A stretch of DNA of 64,000 bases from Bacteroidia bacterium. GTDB taxonomy: Bacteria > Bacteroidota > Bacteroidia > B-17B0 > Aurantibacillaceae. Below, in pieces: positions 32,800 through 42,661 of this stretch. Location: assembly GCA_026415195.1 (NCBI GenBank), contig JAOAHO010000001.1, positions 1-64,000 of the forward strand, given 5' to 3'. The notes beneath the pieces were generated by a model. The model was given only the letters and a program-made list of their open reading frames with translations. It did no database searches and had not been told where the DNA came from. A program made the translations under genes and the position numbers. How positions within the stretch are numbered: position 1 is the stretch's first letter; each line of letters begins with the position of its first letter.

Positions 32800-33510
32800 A
32801 TGTCTTATATCTTATATCCATCCGAAAGTCGGGGACATTTTGATTATGGTTGGCTTAAAACATGGCATTCCTTTAGTTTTGGCCAATTTTACGACCGCAA
32901 CAGGATGCACTTCGGAACCTTGCGTGTTTTGAATGAAGACTTTGTGAAGCCCGAAACCGGCTTTGGGATGCATCCCCATAAAAACATGGAAATCATAACT
33001 CTGATTTTGGACGGCGAGCTCGAACACACCGACAGCATGGGAAATAAAGGGGTGTTAAGGAAGAATGAAGTGCAGGTGATGTCGGCCGGAAGCGGAATAC
33101 TTCACAGTGAAATGAACAACCACAAAAATTTGCCCTGCCACCTCTTGCAAATTTGGGTTATACCCTACAAAGAAAATGTACAACCGCGTTATGATCAGAT
33201 GAAATTCACCGAAGAAGATTTTAAGGGGAAATGGAAAAAAGTAGCTGGGAGTTTTGAGTCCGATGCCCCCCTGAAAATTTACAGCTATGCTTCAGTTTAT
33301 TTTGGAAGCTGGGAATCCGGTTCCCATGCTCAATTCTTAAAGGAAAATATGGATAACGGGCTTTATGCTTTTGTAGTCAAAGGAAGCGCCAAAATTAACG
33401 GGACAGATCTAAAACAAGGGGATGCTTATGCTACCATGGACGAACCAGTTTTAGACATAAATTTTGCAGGCGATTCAAAAATCCTGCTGTTTGAAGTGGG
33501 AAGAATTTAA
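32800..33510 (+). CDS. Pirin-family cupin protein
   Basis: 236 residues, two cupin domains. Metal-binding residues are present: GMHPHKNMEIIT (two histidines) and GSGILHSEMN (His, Glu). Bacterial pirins are iron proteins, some with quercetinase activity; the role here is unknown. Short C-terminal cupin at about 145-236. 18 bases after lipA. Confidence 0.93.
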   Translation: MSYILYPSESRGHFDYGWLKTWHSFSFGQFYDRNRMHFGTLRVLNEDFVKPETGFGMHPHKNMEIITLILDGELEHTDSMGNKGVLRKNEVQVMSAGSGILHSEMNNHKNLPCHLLQIWVIPYKENVQPRYDQMKFTEEDFKGKWKKVAGSFESDAPLKIYSYASVYFGSWESGSHAQFLKENMDNGLYAFVVKGSAKINGTDLKQGDAYATMDEPVLDINFAGDSKILLFEVGRI

Positions 33511-33519
33511 GGGAATCAT

Positions 33520-35316
33520 TTACACTGCCCTTTTATGATAGATTTTCAAAAGTCGTTTTTTGAATAATTTTTTTAATACCTGGATATCTTTAAATGTGAG
33601 ATCGGAATAGATGAGTTGATGGTCGTTTATTTTATAATCGAACACCCGATCCACCATTTCGTGAATGCTGACTTCATCGGGATTTTTTAATGAACGGGAT
33701 GCAGCTTCCACACTGTCGGCCAGCATGACGATGGCTGTTTCTTTATTGAAAGGCAAGGGCCCTGGATAACGAAATTTCTTTTCATCAACATCTGGATGAT
33801 TTTTTTGATACTCCTTAAAAAAATACTCTACCCGGGTGGTGCCATGGTGAGTCCTGATAAAATCAATTACCTGTTCCGGTAATCCGTGCGCATAGGCCAG
33901 TTCTATTCCGTCCTTCACGTGGGAGATGATAATTTCTGCCGCTTTTTCGGGAGGGATGTCGTTTTTAAATAATTCATCTTCATTTCGGTTTTCAATAAAA
34001 AACTCCGGATGATAAATTTTGCCAATGTCATGATATAATGCACCAACCCGAACAAGCAGGGTATTGGCATTCAGGTGATACGCGCCTTCTTCTGCCATGG
34101 CCGAAACCTGTATGGTATGGTGAAATGTGCCTGGCACTTGTTCCGAAAGTTGCCTGAGCAATGGATGTCGGAGGTCGGTGAGTTCCATCAGGCGGAAATC
34201 GGAAACCATGCCAAAGATGCGCTCAGCAAGGTAGATAAACCCCGGAGTCAGGAAAAGTGATCCGCCCCCCAGAGCAAATGGAAAATATGAAGAATAATAC
34301 TTCAGGCTTGTTGTGTCTCCGGTAATGATATGATATAGTACATAGAAAAAAGATGAAAGCATAAAATAAAAGAGCCCCAGAAATGAAAGTTTTTTTCTGT
34401 TGTCGAAAAGTTTGTAAGCATAAATGCAAAAGAGCCCGGAGGGAACAAACACTGCCATAAATTCAATCTTGTCGGGAAAGAACCACATCAGGATTAATGA
34501 TTGTGCCCAATAAAACAATCCCGAAAGATGAGGATTAAAAAACACCAATGCTATCAGCGGAAACATCAGCAATGGATAGGCTTGTAACATTAAATTCCAT
34601 TTATGAAAAAGCATAAAGCCGGAGATGGCCACTCCCATCAAAAAATAAATAAAAACAATTTTCTTTTCATCAGTATATAACTCCGGTTGAAAATTCCTGA
34701 GATATGTAAGAAAAATCAGCAAAAGGAAAAAAGCAAAACAATAAACGGTTGCTCTGTAGGTAAATGAAGAATTTTTTTTGAAATAGTGATAGATGGCACG
34801 GTTGATGACATCACGATCGGAACGTGTGAGTCCGGTTGTTCGGTATTCCCCGTCGGAATTAGGTAATTCAGGATTGATTTGTGCATCAGGTATAAGAAAT
34901 TCTATTTCCCTGAGCGTATCAGGAAAAAGATTTTGTTTGTTTTTTGAAGTGTCGTGAATCGGATAGATTTCGCTTTTAGATTTTTTATACGCTAAATTCT
35001 TCCATCGGATTATCAGTTGGTTCGGCAAATTTTGATACTCCTTTTCTGAAATATAATCGGGCGAATGAAGGGATGCGTTGGTATCTTTCATCAGGTAGCC
35101 CGTGTTATGATGGCGTGTAGAAAATTCGGGGTTATTGAATAAAGAATATTCCTTTTTTTTAAAAGGATATTTCCATACAGCATCAAAATTTCCGATGTAA
35201 TAAAAATCGGCACTAAAGTCAGGCAGGTAGAACAATATGGCAATCGGAGAGGCAAGTGCTGCCAGAATTTTTATAAGAAAGCTTTTGTATTTAAAACCTG
35301 AGAATGTACCTTTCAT
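33520..35316 (-). CDS. PgpH-like membrane HD phosphohydrolase
   Basis: 598 residues. One N-terminal helix (about 12-32), an extracytoplasmic segment of some 150 residues, then about seven helices (180-375) and a cytoplasmic HD domain: HHTIQVSAMAEEGAYHLNANTLLVRVGALYHDIGK with the HD metal pair and IIISHVKDGIELA. This is the layout of 7TM-HD proteins such as PgpH, which hydrolyse c-di-AMP; the extracytoplasmic domain is shorter than in Listeria PgpH. C-di-AMP controls osmotic and wall homeostasis, in keeping with the coupling (ATGA overlap) to the ddl-type gene upstream. Confidence 0.9.
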   Translation of the reverse strand: MKGTFSGFKYKSFLIKILAALASPIAILFYLPDFSADFYYIGNFDAVWKYPFKKKEYSLFNNPEFSTRHHNTGYLMKDTNASLHSPDYISEKEYQNLPNQLIIRWKNLAYKKSKSEIYPIHDTSKNKQNLFPDTLREIEFLIPDAQINPELPNSDGEYRTTGLTRSDRDVINRAIYHYFKKNSSFTYRATVYCFAFFLLLIFLTYLRNFQPELYTDEKKIVFIYFLMGVAISGFMLFHKWNLMLQAYPLLMFPLIALVFFNPHLSGLFYWAQSLILMWFFPDKIEFMAVFVPSGLFCIYAYKLFDNRKKLSFLGLFYFMLSSFFYVLYHIITGDTTSLKYYSSYFPFALGGGSLFLTPGFIYLAERIFGMVSDFRLMELTDLRHPLLRQLSEQVPGTFHHTIQVSAMAEEGAYHLNANTLLVRVGALYHDIGKIYHPEFFIENRNEDELFKNDIPPEKAAEIIISHVKDGIELAYAHGLPEQVIDFIRTHHGTTRVEYFFKEYQKNHPDVDEKKFRYPGPLPFNKETAIVMLADSVEAASRSLKNPDEVSIHEMVDRVFDYKINDHQLIYSDLTFKDIQVLKKLFKKRLLKIYHKRAV

Positions 35317-38006
35317 GCGCTTACGGCCGATGATTTTTTTATTCCGTATTGCAAGATGAGGTCGATGAATTCTACGGGTTTATAGTTTTGAATGGCAGCC
35401 TGGTGAAAAATACATGTGGCCGGGGTCATACCGGGCAGGGAATTGATTTCCACAATGATTACTTCAGCCCTGCTTCCGTAAATTCTCACAAAGGCATCTA
35501 TCCTGCAATAGCCTTCCACATCAAGAATTTCTGCAGTTTTTTGGAGTACGTTTTTAACCTGATTGCTGATATTTTGCCTTAGGACCGGGTCGGGTGAGTA
35601 ACGTGCCGGCGTGATGTTAAGCCCTTCTCCGGCCAGGAACTTTTCTTCCAACGAAAGTACATCTCCTGTTGCAACGGCTTCAGAAGCTTCGAATACTTCG
35701 TAGATCCGATTTCCCTTTTCATCGAATTTAGTGAGCATGCCACCTGTTATTTCCAGAAAATGATCGGCACCTTTAGGACCTATCAGTTCTTCAATCAATA
35801 CTTCTTCTTTCAACGGAAATTCCTCGTTGGGTTTTAAGTTCAATCCCTTTTTGGCAATTTCGGGAATTTCCGGATTATCACGGAATGCAGTGTTCAGATA
35901 AAGAGACATTTCTTCTTTGTTCTTGATTTTTTTTACGGCGCTGCTGCAGCCATCGTCGGGGGGTTTGGCAATAAGCGGGTAGGGGAAGAATTTTTCAATG
36001 TGTTTGAGGGTTTCCTCCGGATGGCTGAGCCAATCTTTTTTCTTAATCAACAAATGTTGGGCCACCAGAATTCCATGCTGCTTCAGAATTTCGTTGGTGT
36101 GGTATTTATGAATGGTTATGGATGAACTTTTTGGCCCAGAACCGTTGTAGGGAATTCCACGTTGTTCGAGTTCGGTTTGGACTTCACCGTTTTCTCCCGG
36201 GCTGCCGTGTAGGCCGATAAATACTATGTCGCACAGGTTTTTCAGTTCATCGTAGGTGATTTCTTTGGGAGGAGAAAGGCTACCGGGGGTTGAAAATAAA
36301 GCCGTAATTTCTTTGGCTTCATTAAGGATTTGTATCAGGATTTTTGGCTTTTTGTAATTTAAAACCGAGTCGCGTATGTCGTCGGCATTATCTTTAAGCA
36401 ACAAGGGGAGTGGGATAATAAACAACCGATGTGCATAAGGTTTTCCGGTCAGAAAAATAGGAAATGCTTCGTATTTTTCGGAGGAAGAAAGTTTTTCAAA
36501 TACATTCCTTCCGCTTTCCACGGAAATGTGTCGTTCAGACGAATATCCGCCCAACAACACCGCAACTTTTTGCTTTCGGGAACCGGCTTTTTTCAACAAC
36601 CGAATATGATGATCCAACCTGTTAAAAAGATTTTTTGTATTTAAACTCCCCGGTTTTTTTTGCAGGTTCTTTTTTAAAGAGGTATGAATGATGAAAGTGA
36701 TAAGTTCGGAAGGATTTAAGCCAATTTCAGCTGCCTGATGAAAGAAAAAACTTGAAGGCATCATTCCGGAAGTGGTATTGGGGTCGTTCAGGAATATACG
36801 TCCGTCAGGAAGATAAAAACCATCAATTCGGGCATAAACATCAAACTGAAATTCAGCAAAAAGTCGCTCGCACTCCCTTCGTATTTTTTGAATTTCTGCT
36901 TCGTCCAGTTCCATGGGAGTTACTTTCCTTGACAGTCCGGGTAGGTATTTGGATCGGTAGTCATAGTAAATATCTCCTTTAAGTATCTCAGTCGGAGGCA
37001 GGGCAACGGGAGTTCCGTCGGGTTTTTCAAAAACAATGCAACTGAATTCCCTGCCTCCGAGAAATTCTTCCACAATCACTTCGCTTTCCGACATGGTTCC
37101 CTGAAGAAGAATTTCATCTGAACGGAAAGTCCAATCGTTCAGGGATTGAAGGCATTCATCGGGACTATGGATGACGCGGAAATGCCCTTCCTCTTCTACA
37201 AAAGCAGGAAATGCAATTCCATTGCGGATGTCGGTGAGATTTAGAATAAATTTTATTTTTTCACTGTCGGAAAGCAGATGCCATTCCTTCTTTCGGATTT
37301 TTTTTACGAAGAAGGCACGTTCCAAAGCATCTTCAAAGGTTTTTGCATCATCGGTTCTCACCACGCTCACCCCAATGCTCGAACCTTGGTTGGCGGGTTT
37401 TACAACAAAAGGCAAACCGCATAACATTTTGCATTCAGCCAACCAATCGGTATGTTGGTCTTTACTAAAGTAGGCCTGACGTGTAAAAATTTTTTGTTTG
37501 GGTACATGAAAATTTTTTTCTTTCATCCATTTTTTCTGAACCGACTTGTTCATGCCGAAAGCCGATGGCAAGATCCCGGAACCGGTATAGGGGATGTTGT
37601 AATATTCCAACAGTCCCTGAATGGTTCCGTCTTCTCCGCCCTCACCATGTAAGCATAAAAAAACCAGGTCAAAGTAATTTGTAAATTCCTGAGGATGAAT
37701 AATTCTTCCAACTTTCGTCAGGATTTCTTTATGCTTTTCGGGTGAGGTGTTTAAATATTCAATGTAATATTGAAAAGGGGAGTGGGACGGAATATCCTCG
37801 GCAGGAGGAAAAAAATCGCGAATGGTTCCTTTGTAGATATGTTTCCAATCTAGTATACAAAAGTTCCCAAAGCTGTCGATGAAAACCGGTATGGGTTCGA
37901 ATAAGGATTTGTTGAGATTATCATATACGGTTCTGCCACCGGCAAACGAAACCTCCCTTTCCCTGGACTTTCCTCCGAAAAAAATACCAAGACGTATTTT
38001 ATCCAT
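35313..38006 (-). CDS. ddl: Tandem-fused D-alanine-D-alanine ligase, two ATP-grasp modules
   Basis: 897 residues, twice the normal Ddl. Module 1 (1-450): GGKSREREVSFAGG, HGEGGEDGTIQG, YTGSG, VVKPANQGSSIGVS, EEFLGGREFSC, YYDYRSKY, and RIDGF; its metal motif is NDPNTTSGMMP where ExNTxPG is usual, so Glu is Asp408. Module 2 (478-897): GGYSSERHISVESG, HGSPGENGEVQ (Asp to Asn606), YNGSG, AKPPDDGCSSAV, RIDAF, and a canonical EINSLPGMTP (E853, N855); its substrate loop is altered (no YDYxxKY). Ddl joins two D-Ala for peptidoglycan. Each module lacks something the other keeps. Start ATG 38006. Confidence 0.9.
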   Translation of the reverse strand: MDKIRLGIFFGGKSREREVSFAGGRTVYDNLNKSLFEPIPVFIDSFGNFCILDWKHIYKGTIRDFFPPAEDIPSHSPFQYYIEYLNTSPEKHKEILTKVGRIIHPQEFTNYFDLVFLCLHGEGGEDGTIQGLLEYYNIPYTGSGILPSAFGMNKSVQKKWMKEKNFHVPKQKIFTRQAYFSKDQHTDWLAECKMLCGLPFVVKPANQGSSIGVSVVRTDDAKTFEDALERAFFVKKIRKKEWHLLSDSEKIKFILNLTDIRNGIAFPAFVEEEGHFRVIHSPDECLQSLNDWTFRSDEILLQGTMSESEVIVEEFLGGREFSCIVFEKPDGTPVALPPTEILKGDIYYDYRSKYLPGLSRKVTPMELDEAEIQKIRRECERLFAEFQFDVYARIDGFYLPDGRIFLNDPNTTSGMMPSSFFFHQAAEIGLNPSELITFIIHTSLKKNLQKKPGSLNTKNLFNRLDHHIRLLKKAGSRKQKVAVLLGGYSSERHISVESGRNVFEKLSSSEKYEAFPIFLTGKPYAHRLFIIPLPLLLKDNADDIRDSVLNYKKPKILIQILNEAKEITALFSTPGSLSPPKEITYDELKNLCDIVFIGLHGSPGENGEVQTELEQRGIPYNGSGPKSSSITIHKYHTNEILKQHGILVAQHLLIKKKDWLSHPEETLKHIEKFFPYPLIAKPPDDGCSSAVKKIKNKEEMSLYLNTAFRDNPEIPEIAKKGLNLKPNEEFPLKEEVLIEELIGPKGADHFLEITGGMLTKFDEKGNRIYEVFEASEAVATGDVLSLEEKFLAGEGLNITPARYSPDPVLRQNISNQVKNVLQKTAEILDVEGYCRIDAFVRIYGSRAEVIIVEINSLPGMTPATCIFHQAAIQNYKPVEFIDLILQYGIKKSSAVSA

Positions 38007-38210
38007 GCATTAAGTTTTAATAAAAATCAATAAAAATATGGCTTATTGAATCCTTTGCTCAAAAATTAGTTAACGGAGTTATTAACTGATTTAAAATTAT
38101 AAAAATGTAATTTATGTTAATGGGTCAGAATTTTCTGAATGTATTTCTATTTATCTTGCAAAACCGGATGCATTTTTTCATACTATTCTGTAATTTTACG
38201 CTTTCAATTT

Positions 38211-38282
38211 GGCCCCGTAGTTCAATGGATAGAACGGAAGTTTCCTAAACTTTAAATACAGGTTCGATTCCTGTCGGGGCTA
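38211..38282 (+). tRNA. tRNA-Arg (CCT anticodon)
   Basis: 72 bases. Acceptor GGCCCCG pairs with CGGGGCT (final G-T), D-stem GTTC/GAAC, anticodon stem GAAGT/ACTTT with loop TTCCTAA (anticodon CCT at 38244-38246, codon AGG), T-stem ACAGG/CCTGT with loop TTCGATT, discriminator A. CCA is not encoded. Confidence 0.95.
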
Positions 38283-38293
38283 CTAAATAAAAT

Positions 38294-38332
38294 AAAAAAA
38301 TACCCACGCGGCGGTTTTTTTGCCATGTGGGT
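38294..38332 (-). terminator. Terminator of clpB
   Basis: Inverted repeat ACCCACGCGGC (38302-38312) and GCCATGTGGGT (38322-38332) with one mismatch and one wobble; on the minus strand a T-rich run follows. It lies 19 bases after the clpB stop. On the plus strand no T run follows, so it probably does not end the tRNA transcript in the same way. Confidence 0.75.
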
Positions 38333-38350
38333 TAAAAAAGCTCCGAATTA

Positions 38351-40972
38351 TTAAGATTTTATTGTTTCCGTTGCCGAGTTCCTGAATACGATCTCTTTTT
38401 CGTCGAAGCAATCGATGATTATGGGGTTATCTTTATTGATTTTACCCGCAATTATTTGCTTGGAAAGTTCATTTAAAATCAGACGTTGAATAACACGCTT
38501 CACCGGCCTTGCACCGAATTGCGGGTCATAGCCTTTCTGAGCAATGCATTCCACGGCTTCAGGAGTGTATTCGAGGCGTATGTTTTGTTCGGAAAGACGT
38601 TCGGCTACTTGCTTCAACTGAAGTTCCACAATGCGTGTAACATATTCCCTTGACAGAGGTTCGAACATGATAATTTCATCTATCCTGTTCAGGAATTCAG
38701 GTCTTATGGACTTTTTCAATAGTTCAAAAACTTCCAGTTTCAAATCGGCCATGACCTCCTCCCGGTTAAATTCATTCAGTCCTTCAAGCTTTTCAAGAAT
38801 AAGATGTGAACCAATATTGCTGGTCATGATGATGATGGTATTTTTAAAGTTTACGGTACGTCCCTTGTTGTCAGTAAGGCGACCATCGTCGAGCACCTGG
38901 AGCAAAATATTAAACACATCAGGATGTGCTTTTTCAATTTCATCCAACAGAATTACCGAATAGGGCTTTCGCCTGACGGCTTCCGTAAGTTGCCCACCTT
39001 CATCATACCCCACATAGCCGGGCGGGGCACCTATAAGACGGCTTACGGAATGTTTTTCCTGATATTCGCTCATGTCGATGCGTGTCATGGCATTTTCGTT
39101 GTTAAATAAAAACTCGGCCAGTGCTTTGGCAAGTTCGGTTTTTCCCACACCAGTGGTACCCAGGAATATAAATGAACCGATGGGGCGCTTGGCATCCTGC
39201 AGTCCGGCACGGCTTCGGCGTATGGCATCCGACACGGCAAGGATGGCCGAGTCCTGACCTACCACGCGCTTATGTAGTTCTTCTTCAAGGTGAAGCAGTT
39301 TTTCACGTTCGCTCTGTACCATTCGGCTGACCGGAATTCCGGTCCAGGCGCTGACTACGGTGGCAATATCCTCGCTGTCCACTTCTTCTTTCACCAATTG
39401 AGAACCGCTCTCTTTGGCCTCGGCCAATTTATTTTCCAGTTCTTTCAATTGAATTTCGGCTTCCCTGATCCTGCCATATCGCAATTCTGCCACTTTACCG
39501 TAGTCTCCTTGCTTTTCGGCCTGAGTGGCTTGCAATTTGTAATCTTCAATTTGCAATTTCAATTTTTGTACTTTTTCAATCAGGTCTTTTTCCTGTTGCC
39601 AACGTGCACGCAGTGCATTCCTTTCTTCCTGAAGCTCGGCAATTTCCTTATTCAATTCTTCGACCCTGGCATCTTCTTTTTCACGCTTCATGGCTTCACG
39701 TTCAATTTCCAGTTGCATAATTTTTCTTTCCACTTCATCCAGGGCAAAAGGTTTGGAATTGATTTGCATACGCAGTTTGCTAGCGGCCTCGTCCATAAGG
39801 TCGATGGCTTTATCGGGCAGAAAACGATCGGAAATGTAACGTTGGCTCAGTTCCACGGCCGCAATTATGGCTTCGTCTTTGATTCTGACTTTATGATGTG
39901 TTTCGTATTTTTCTTTGATACCTCGCAAAATGGCAATGGCATCTTCAGTTGAAGGTTCATCCACCATTACCTTTTGAAAGCGGCGTTCCAGGGCTTTATC
40001 CTTCTCGAAATATTTTTGAAATTCATTCAGCGTGGTGGCTCCGATGGCACGAAGTTCGCCGCGGGCCAAAGCTGGCTTTAAAATATTAGCAGCATCCATG
40101 GCTCCTTCACCGGAGGCACCGGCCCCCACAAGCGTATGGATTTCATCAATAAAAAGAATAATGTCGCCTTCACTTTTTACTACTTCCTTCACCACCGACT
40201 TCAAACGTTCTTCAAATTCCCCTTTATATTTTGCACCTGCCACCAATGCTCCCATATCCAGGGAATAAATCTGTTTGTTTTTTAAGTTCTCGGGAACGTC
40301 GCCTGAAATGATTCGGTGGGCTAAGCCTTCAGCTATGGCTGTTTTACCCACACCGGGTTCACCAACCAGAATGGGATTGTTTTTGGTGCGCCTTGAAAGT
40401 ATCTGCAACACCCTTCGGATTTCATCATCCCTGCCAATGACAGGATCCAGTTTTCCTGTAGCTGCTTGTTTGTTGAGGTTTATGGCATATTTATTCAGCG
40501 CATTGTAGGTGTCTTCCTGAGTCTGAGAAGTTACCCGTTCCCCTTTGCGCAATTCCTGAATGGCAAGCTTCAGAGATTTTTCCGTGATACCTTTTTCTTT
40601 CATCAACCTGCTGATTTCATCCTGGCTGCCAAGCAATGCCAATAAAAGATGCTCTATTGAGACATATTCATCATTCCACTCTTTCAGCATCTGTTGGGCT
40701 TTAACCAGGCATGAATTTAAGGTTGAGGAAAGGTGAGGTTGGCCGCCGGATACTTTGGGAAATTTTTGTATAATTTTATCCACTTCCTGTTCAAAACGTT
40801 CCGGATTAATCTGGTGTTTTTTCAAAACATAATCCGTAACGGAAATTTCTTTGTCGAGCAAAGCTTTCATCAGATGGGCGTTTTGAATTTCCTGGTGCCC
40901 ATGCGTCATGGCAATTTGTATGGCGTTCTGTATGGCTTCCTGAGCTTTTATAGTGTATTGATTCAGGTTCAT
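38351..40972 (-). CDS. clpB: Disaggregase ATPase ClpB
   Basis: 873 residues, full length. Clp N-domain repeats at 1-145, AAA1 with [15 protein letters not shown] and [12 protein letters not shown], the long coiled-coil middle domain (about 405-530, rich in Lys/Glu), AAA2 with [16 protein letters not shown] and [13 protein letters not shown]. ClpB threads aggregated proteins with DnaK help and no protease; it lacks the IGF/IGL loop that would bind ClpP. Single gene between tRNA-Arg and a divergent T9SS protein gene. The upstream minus strand shows TAATTTGC, similar to the hsp20 element. Confidence 0.98.
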   Translation of the reverse strand: MNLNQYTIKAQEAIQNAIQIAMTHGHQEIQNAHLMKALLDKEISVTDYVLKKHQINPERFEQEVDKIIQKFPKVSGGQPHLSSTLNSCLVKAQQMLKEWNDEYVSIEHLLLALLGSQDEISRLMKEKGITEKSLKLAIQELRKGERVTSQTQEDTYNALNKYAINLNKQAATGKLDPVIGRDDEIRRVLQILSRRTKNNPILVGEPGVGKTAIAEGLAHRIISGDVPENLKNKQIYSLDMGALVAGAKYKGEFEERLKSVVKEVVKSEGDIILFIDEIHTLVGAGASGEGAMDAANILKPALARGELRAIGATTLNEFQKYFEKDKALERRFQKVMVDEPSTEDAIAILRGIKEKYETHHKVRIKDEAIIAAVELSQRYISDRFLPDKAIDLMDEAASKLRMQINSKPFALDEVERKIMQLEIEREAMKREKEDARVEELNKEIAELQEERNALRARWQQEKDLIEKVQKLKLQIEDYKLQATQAEKQGDYGKVAELRYGRIREAEIQLKELENKLAEAKESGSQLVKEEVDSEDIATVVSAWTGIPVSRMVQSEREKLLHLEEELHKRVVGQDSAILAVSDAIRRSRAGLQDAKRPIGSFIFLGTTGVGKTELAKALAEFLFNNENAMTRIDMSEYQEKHSVSRLIGAPPGYVGYDEGGQLTEAVRRKPYSVILLDEIEKAHPDVFNILLQVLDDGRLTDNKGRTVNFKNTIIIMTSNIGSHLILEKLEGLNEFNREEVMADLKLEVFELLKKSIRPEFLNRIDEIIMFEPLSREYVTRIVELQLKQVAERLSEQNIRLEYTPEAVECIAQKGYDPQFGARPVKRVIQRLILNELSKQIIAGKINKDNPIIIDCFDEKEIVFRNSATETIKS

Positions 40973-41132
40973 GGCTAAATGTTTTTATTTTTTTTCACAG
41001 CAAATTACATACCTGAATTTTTATGTGTCATACTTTCATTAAATACCCGGAATTTATGAAAAAAATGCATGATTTTACAATTAAATCCGACGAAGTGGCA
41101 TTGTTTTTTTTTGTAATTTTATATGTTGGCCA

Positions 41133-41711
41133 ATGAGTTTTAAATTTTATCTTTTATTGATTGGGTTTATAATAACGTTTAATACTAAAGGGCAAATTTC
41201 AAATCCAACCTCTCCTCACATCTACATTAAATTTTCCAAAAAAGATTATGACTGTACAAAGGGCGCAGTTGCTCTTTCCATTGATAGTGGCAAACCTCCA
41301 TATACCATCACTTGGTCGAACGGGGTGCAGGGGTACTATTATCTGAACGAACTGGAACCTGCTGATTATTCAGTTTTAATAACTGATGGAAATGGTAAAG
41401 ACACCACACTTTATTTTTCAATATTGAAAACGGTGTGTCGGGTTATTCCTGATAACTTATTTTCTCCAAATGGAGACAATATCAATGACAGATGGAGAAT
41501 TAGCGGTTTGGAATATTATAAAAATTTCGAACTCTTTGTTTTTAATAAGTGGGGACAACAGGTACACCATCAGGAAGGAGGAACGTATGAACCCTGGGAT
41601 GGTCGGTATTTGGGAACCCCCGTTGTGGATGCCACCTACTATTTTGTATTATACTTGGAAAAAGGTAAAAAGGATAGCATTATTAAAGGAAATGTTACAA
41701 TAATTCGATGA
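41133..41711 (+). CDS. Small T9SS-secreted protein: SprB-like repeat plus type B sorting domain
   Basis: 192 residues. Signal peptide 1-20 (FYLLLIGFIITFNTKG). Residues about 35-95 match a single SprB repeat (GAVALSIDSGKPPYTITWSNG ... LEPADYSVLITDGNGKDTT, shown in parts). Residues about 100-192 are the gliding-motility-associated C-terminal domain: IPDNLFSPNGDNINDRWRI, FELFVFNKWGQQVH, WDGRYLGTPV, YYFVLYLEKG. So it is a minimal adhesin exported by the T9SS and attached to the surface. Its stop overlaps the PorP/SprF gene by ATGA, the classic secreted protein/partner pair. Confidence 0.9.
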   Translation: MSFKFYLLLIGFIITFNTKGQISNPTSPHIYIKFSKKDYDCTKGAVALSIDSGKPPYTITWSNGVQGYYYLNELEPADYSVLITDGNGKDTTLYFSILKTVCRVIPDNLFSPNGDNINDRWRISGLEYYKNFELFVFNKWGQQVHHQEGGTYEPWDGRYLGTPVVDATYYFVLYLEKGKKDSIIKGNVTIIR

Positions 41712-42661
41712 AAAAATATTTTTGTTTTCATATATTTCTTTTGGTTTTTCTTTTTGGGCAACAAACCCAACAATATACGCAGTTTCTTTTTAATAAGGCC
41801 GGATATAATCCAGCGGCATCAGGGTATTCGTTCAGAAGCCCTTATGAAATCATATTCGGAGGAAGAAATCAATGGATTGGTTTTGGGAATGAGCCGTCGG
41901 AAATTTTTTTAAATGCCAATTATACCCTTATTCCCCCAAGGGCATACAAAAGCTGGCACAATTTTGGAGTATATGTACAACAGGATATCAATGGAGCATT
42001 TATTAACAACGGATTTTATTTAGGTTATGCCTATCATAAGTTTTTACTGAATAAAACTGTAATGGCGGTGGGAGTTTTTGGGGGTGCAAAGCAATTTTTT
42101 TTTAAAAGAAGAGACTTTGATAAATCCGATCCTGCCGTATCAGCAAGTAATGATATGCTTTGGGCTTATCCCGAAATCATACCGGGGATAAGAATTTACA
42201 ATAAAAAATTTTTTTGGGATTTAAGCCTGTGGCAAACTACGGTATTCAGGATGAAGGGATTATTTGGGAGTAAAAAAATCGGAGCGCCGTCTAAAACTCC
42301 TTTGCATTATATCACTACTCTGGGGCTTCGTTTTAATCTTCCTTACTATAATCATTTGGTTTGTGCATTGAATCTGAGAGGAACTTTCAGGCCTTTGCCA
42401 AATCCGGAGATCAGTATTATGAATTACTTTTATCAACGTTTTGCCTATGGCATAAATATTCGTAATCGTGATTTTATTTGCGGAATTATTCAGTTCAGAA
42501 TTGTAAACCACTTGGTAGTAGGCCTTGCCTATGATCTTGCTATTAATAAAATGATCAAAAGGGCCCCGCATACGGCAGAAATTATGATAGGATTAAGCCC
42601 TATTTTTGGAAATGATATCAAGGAAAAACCGGTATATATTTTGGATGATTGTTACTATTAA
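41708..42661 (+). CDS. PorP/SprF-family T9SS outer-membrane protein
   Basis: 317 residues. Signal peptide at about 1-18; then QYTQFLFNKAGYNPAASGYS, the PorP/SprF hallmark (YNPA.AG), and GGRNQWIGFGNEPSEIFLNANYTL. Predicted 14-strand FadL-like barrel of the outer membrane. SprF-type proteins are dedicated partners needed for export or anchoring of type B sorting-domain proteins, here the one encoded directly before. Ends with a four-base overlap with the opposing pseudouridine synthase gene. Confidence 0.92.
   Translation: MKKYFCFHIFLLVFLFGQQTQQYTQFLFNKAGYNPAASGYSFRSPYEIIFGGRNQWIGFGNEPSEIFLNANYTLIPPRAYKSWHNFGVYVQQDINGAFINNGFYLGYAYHKFLLNKTVMAVGVFGGAKQFFFKRRDFDKSDPAVSASNDMLWAYPEIIPGIRIYNKKFFWDLSLWQTTVFRMKGLFGSKKIGAPSKTPLHYITTLGLRFNLPYYNHLVCALNLRGTFRPLPNPEISIMNYFYQRFAYGINIRNRDFICGIIQFRIVNHLVVGLAYDLAINKMIKRAPHTAEIMIGLSPIFGNDIKEKPVYILDDCYY

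Noticed and set aside
39290-39952. 220-codon plus-strand frame
   Set aside because: Antisense to the clpB middle domain; the Phe-rich composition mirrors the Lys/Glu coiled coil.
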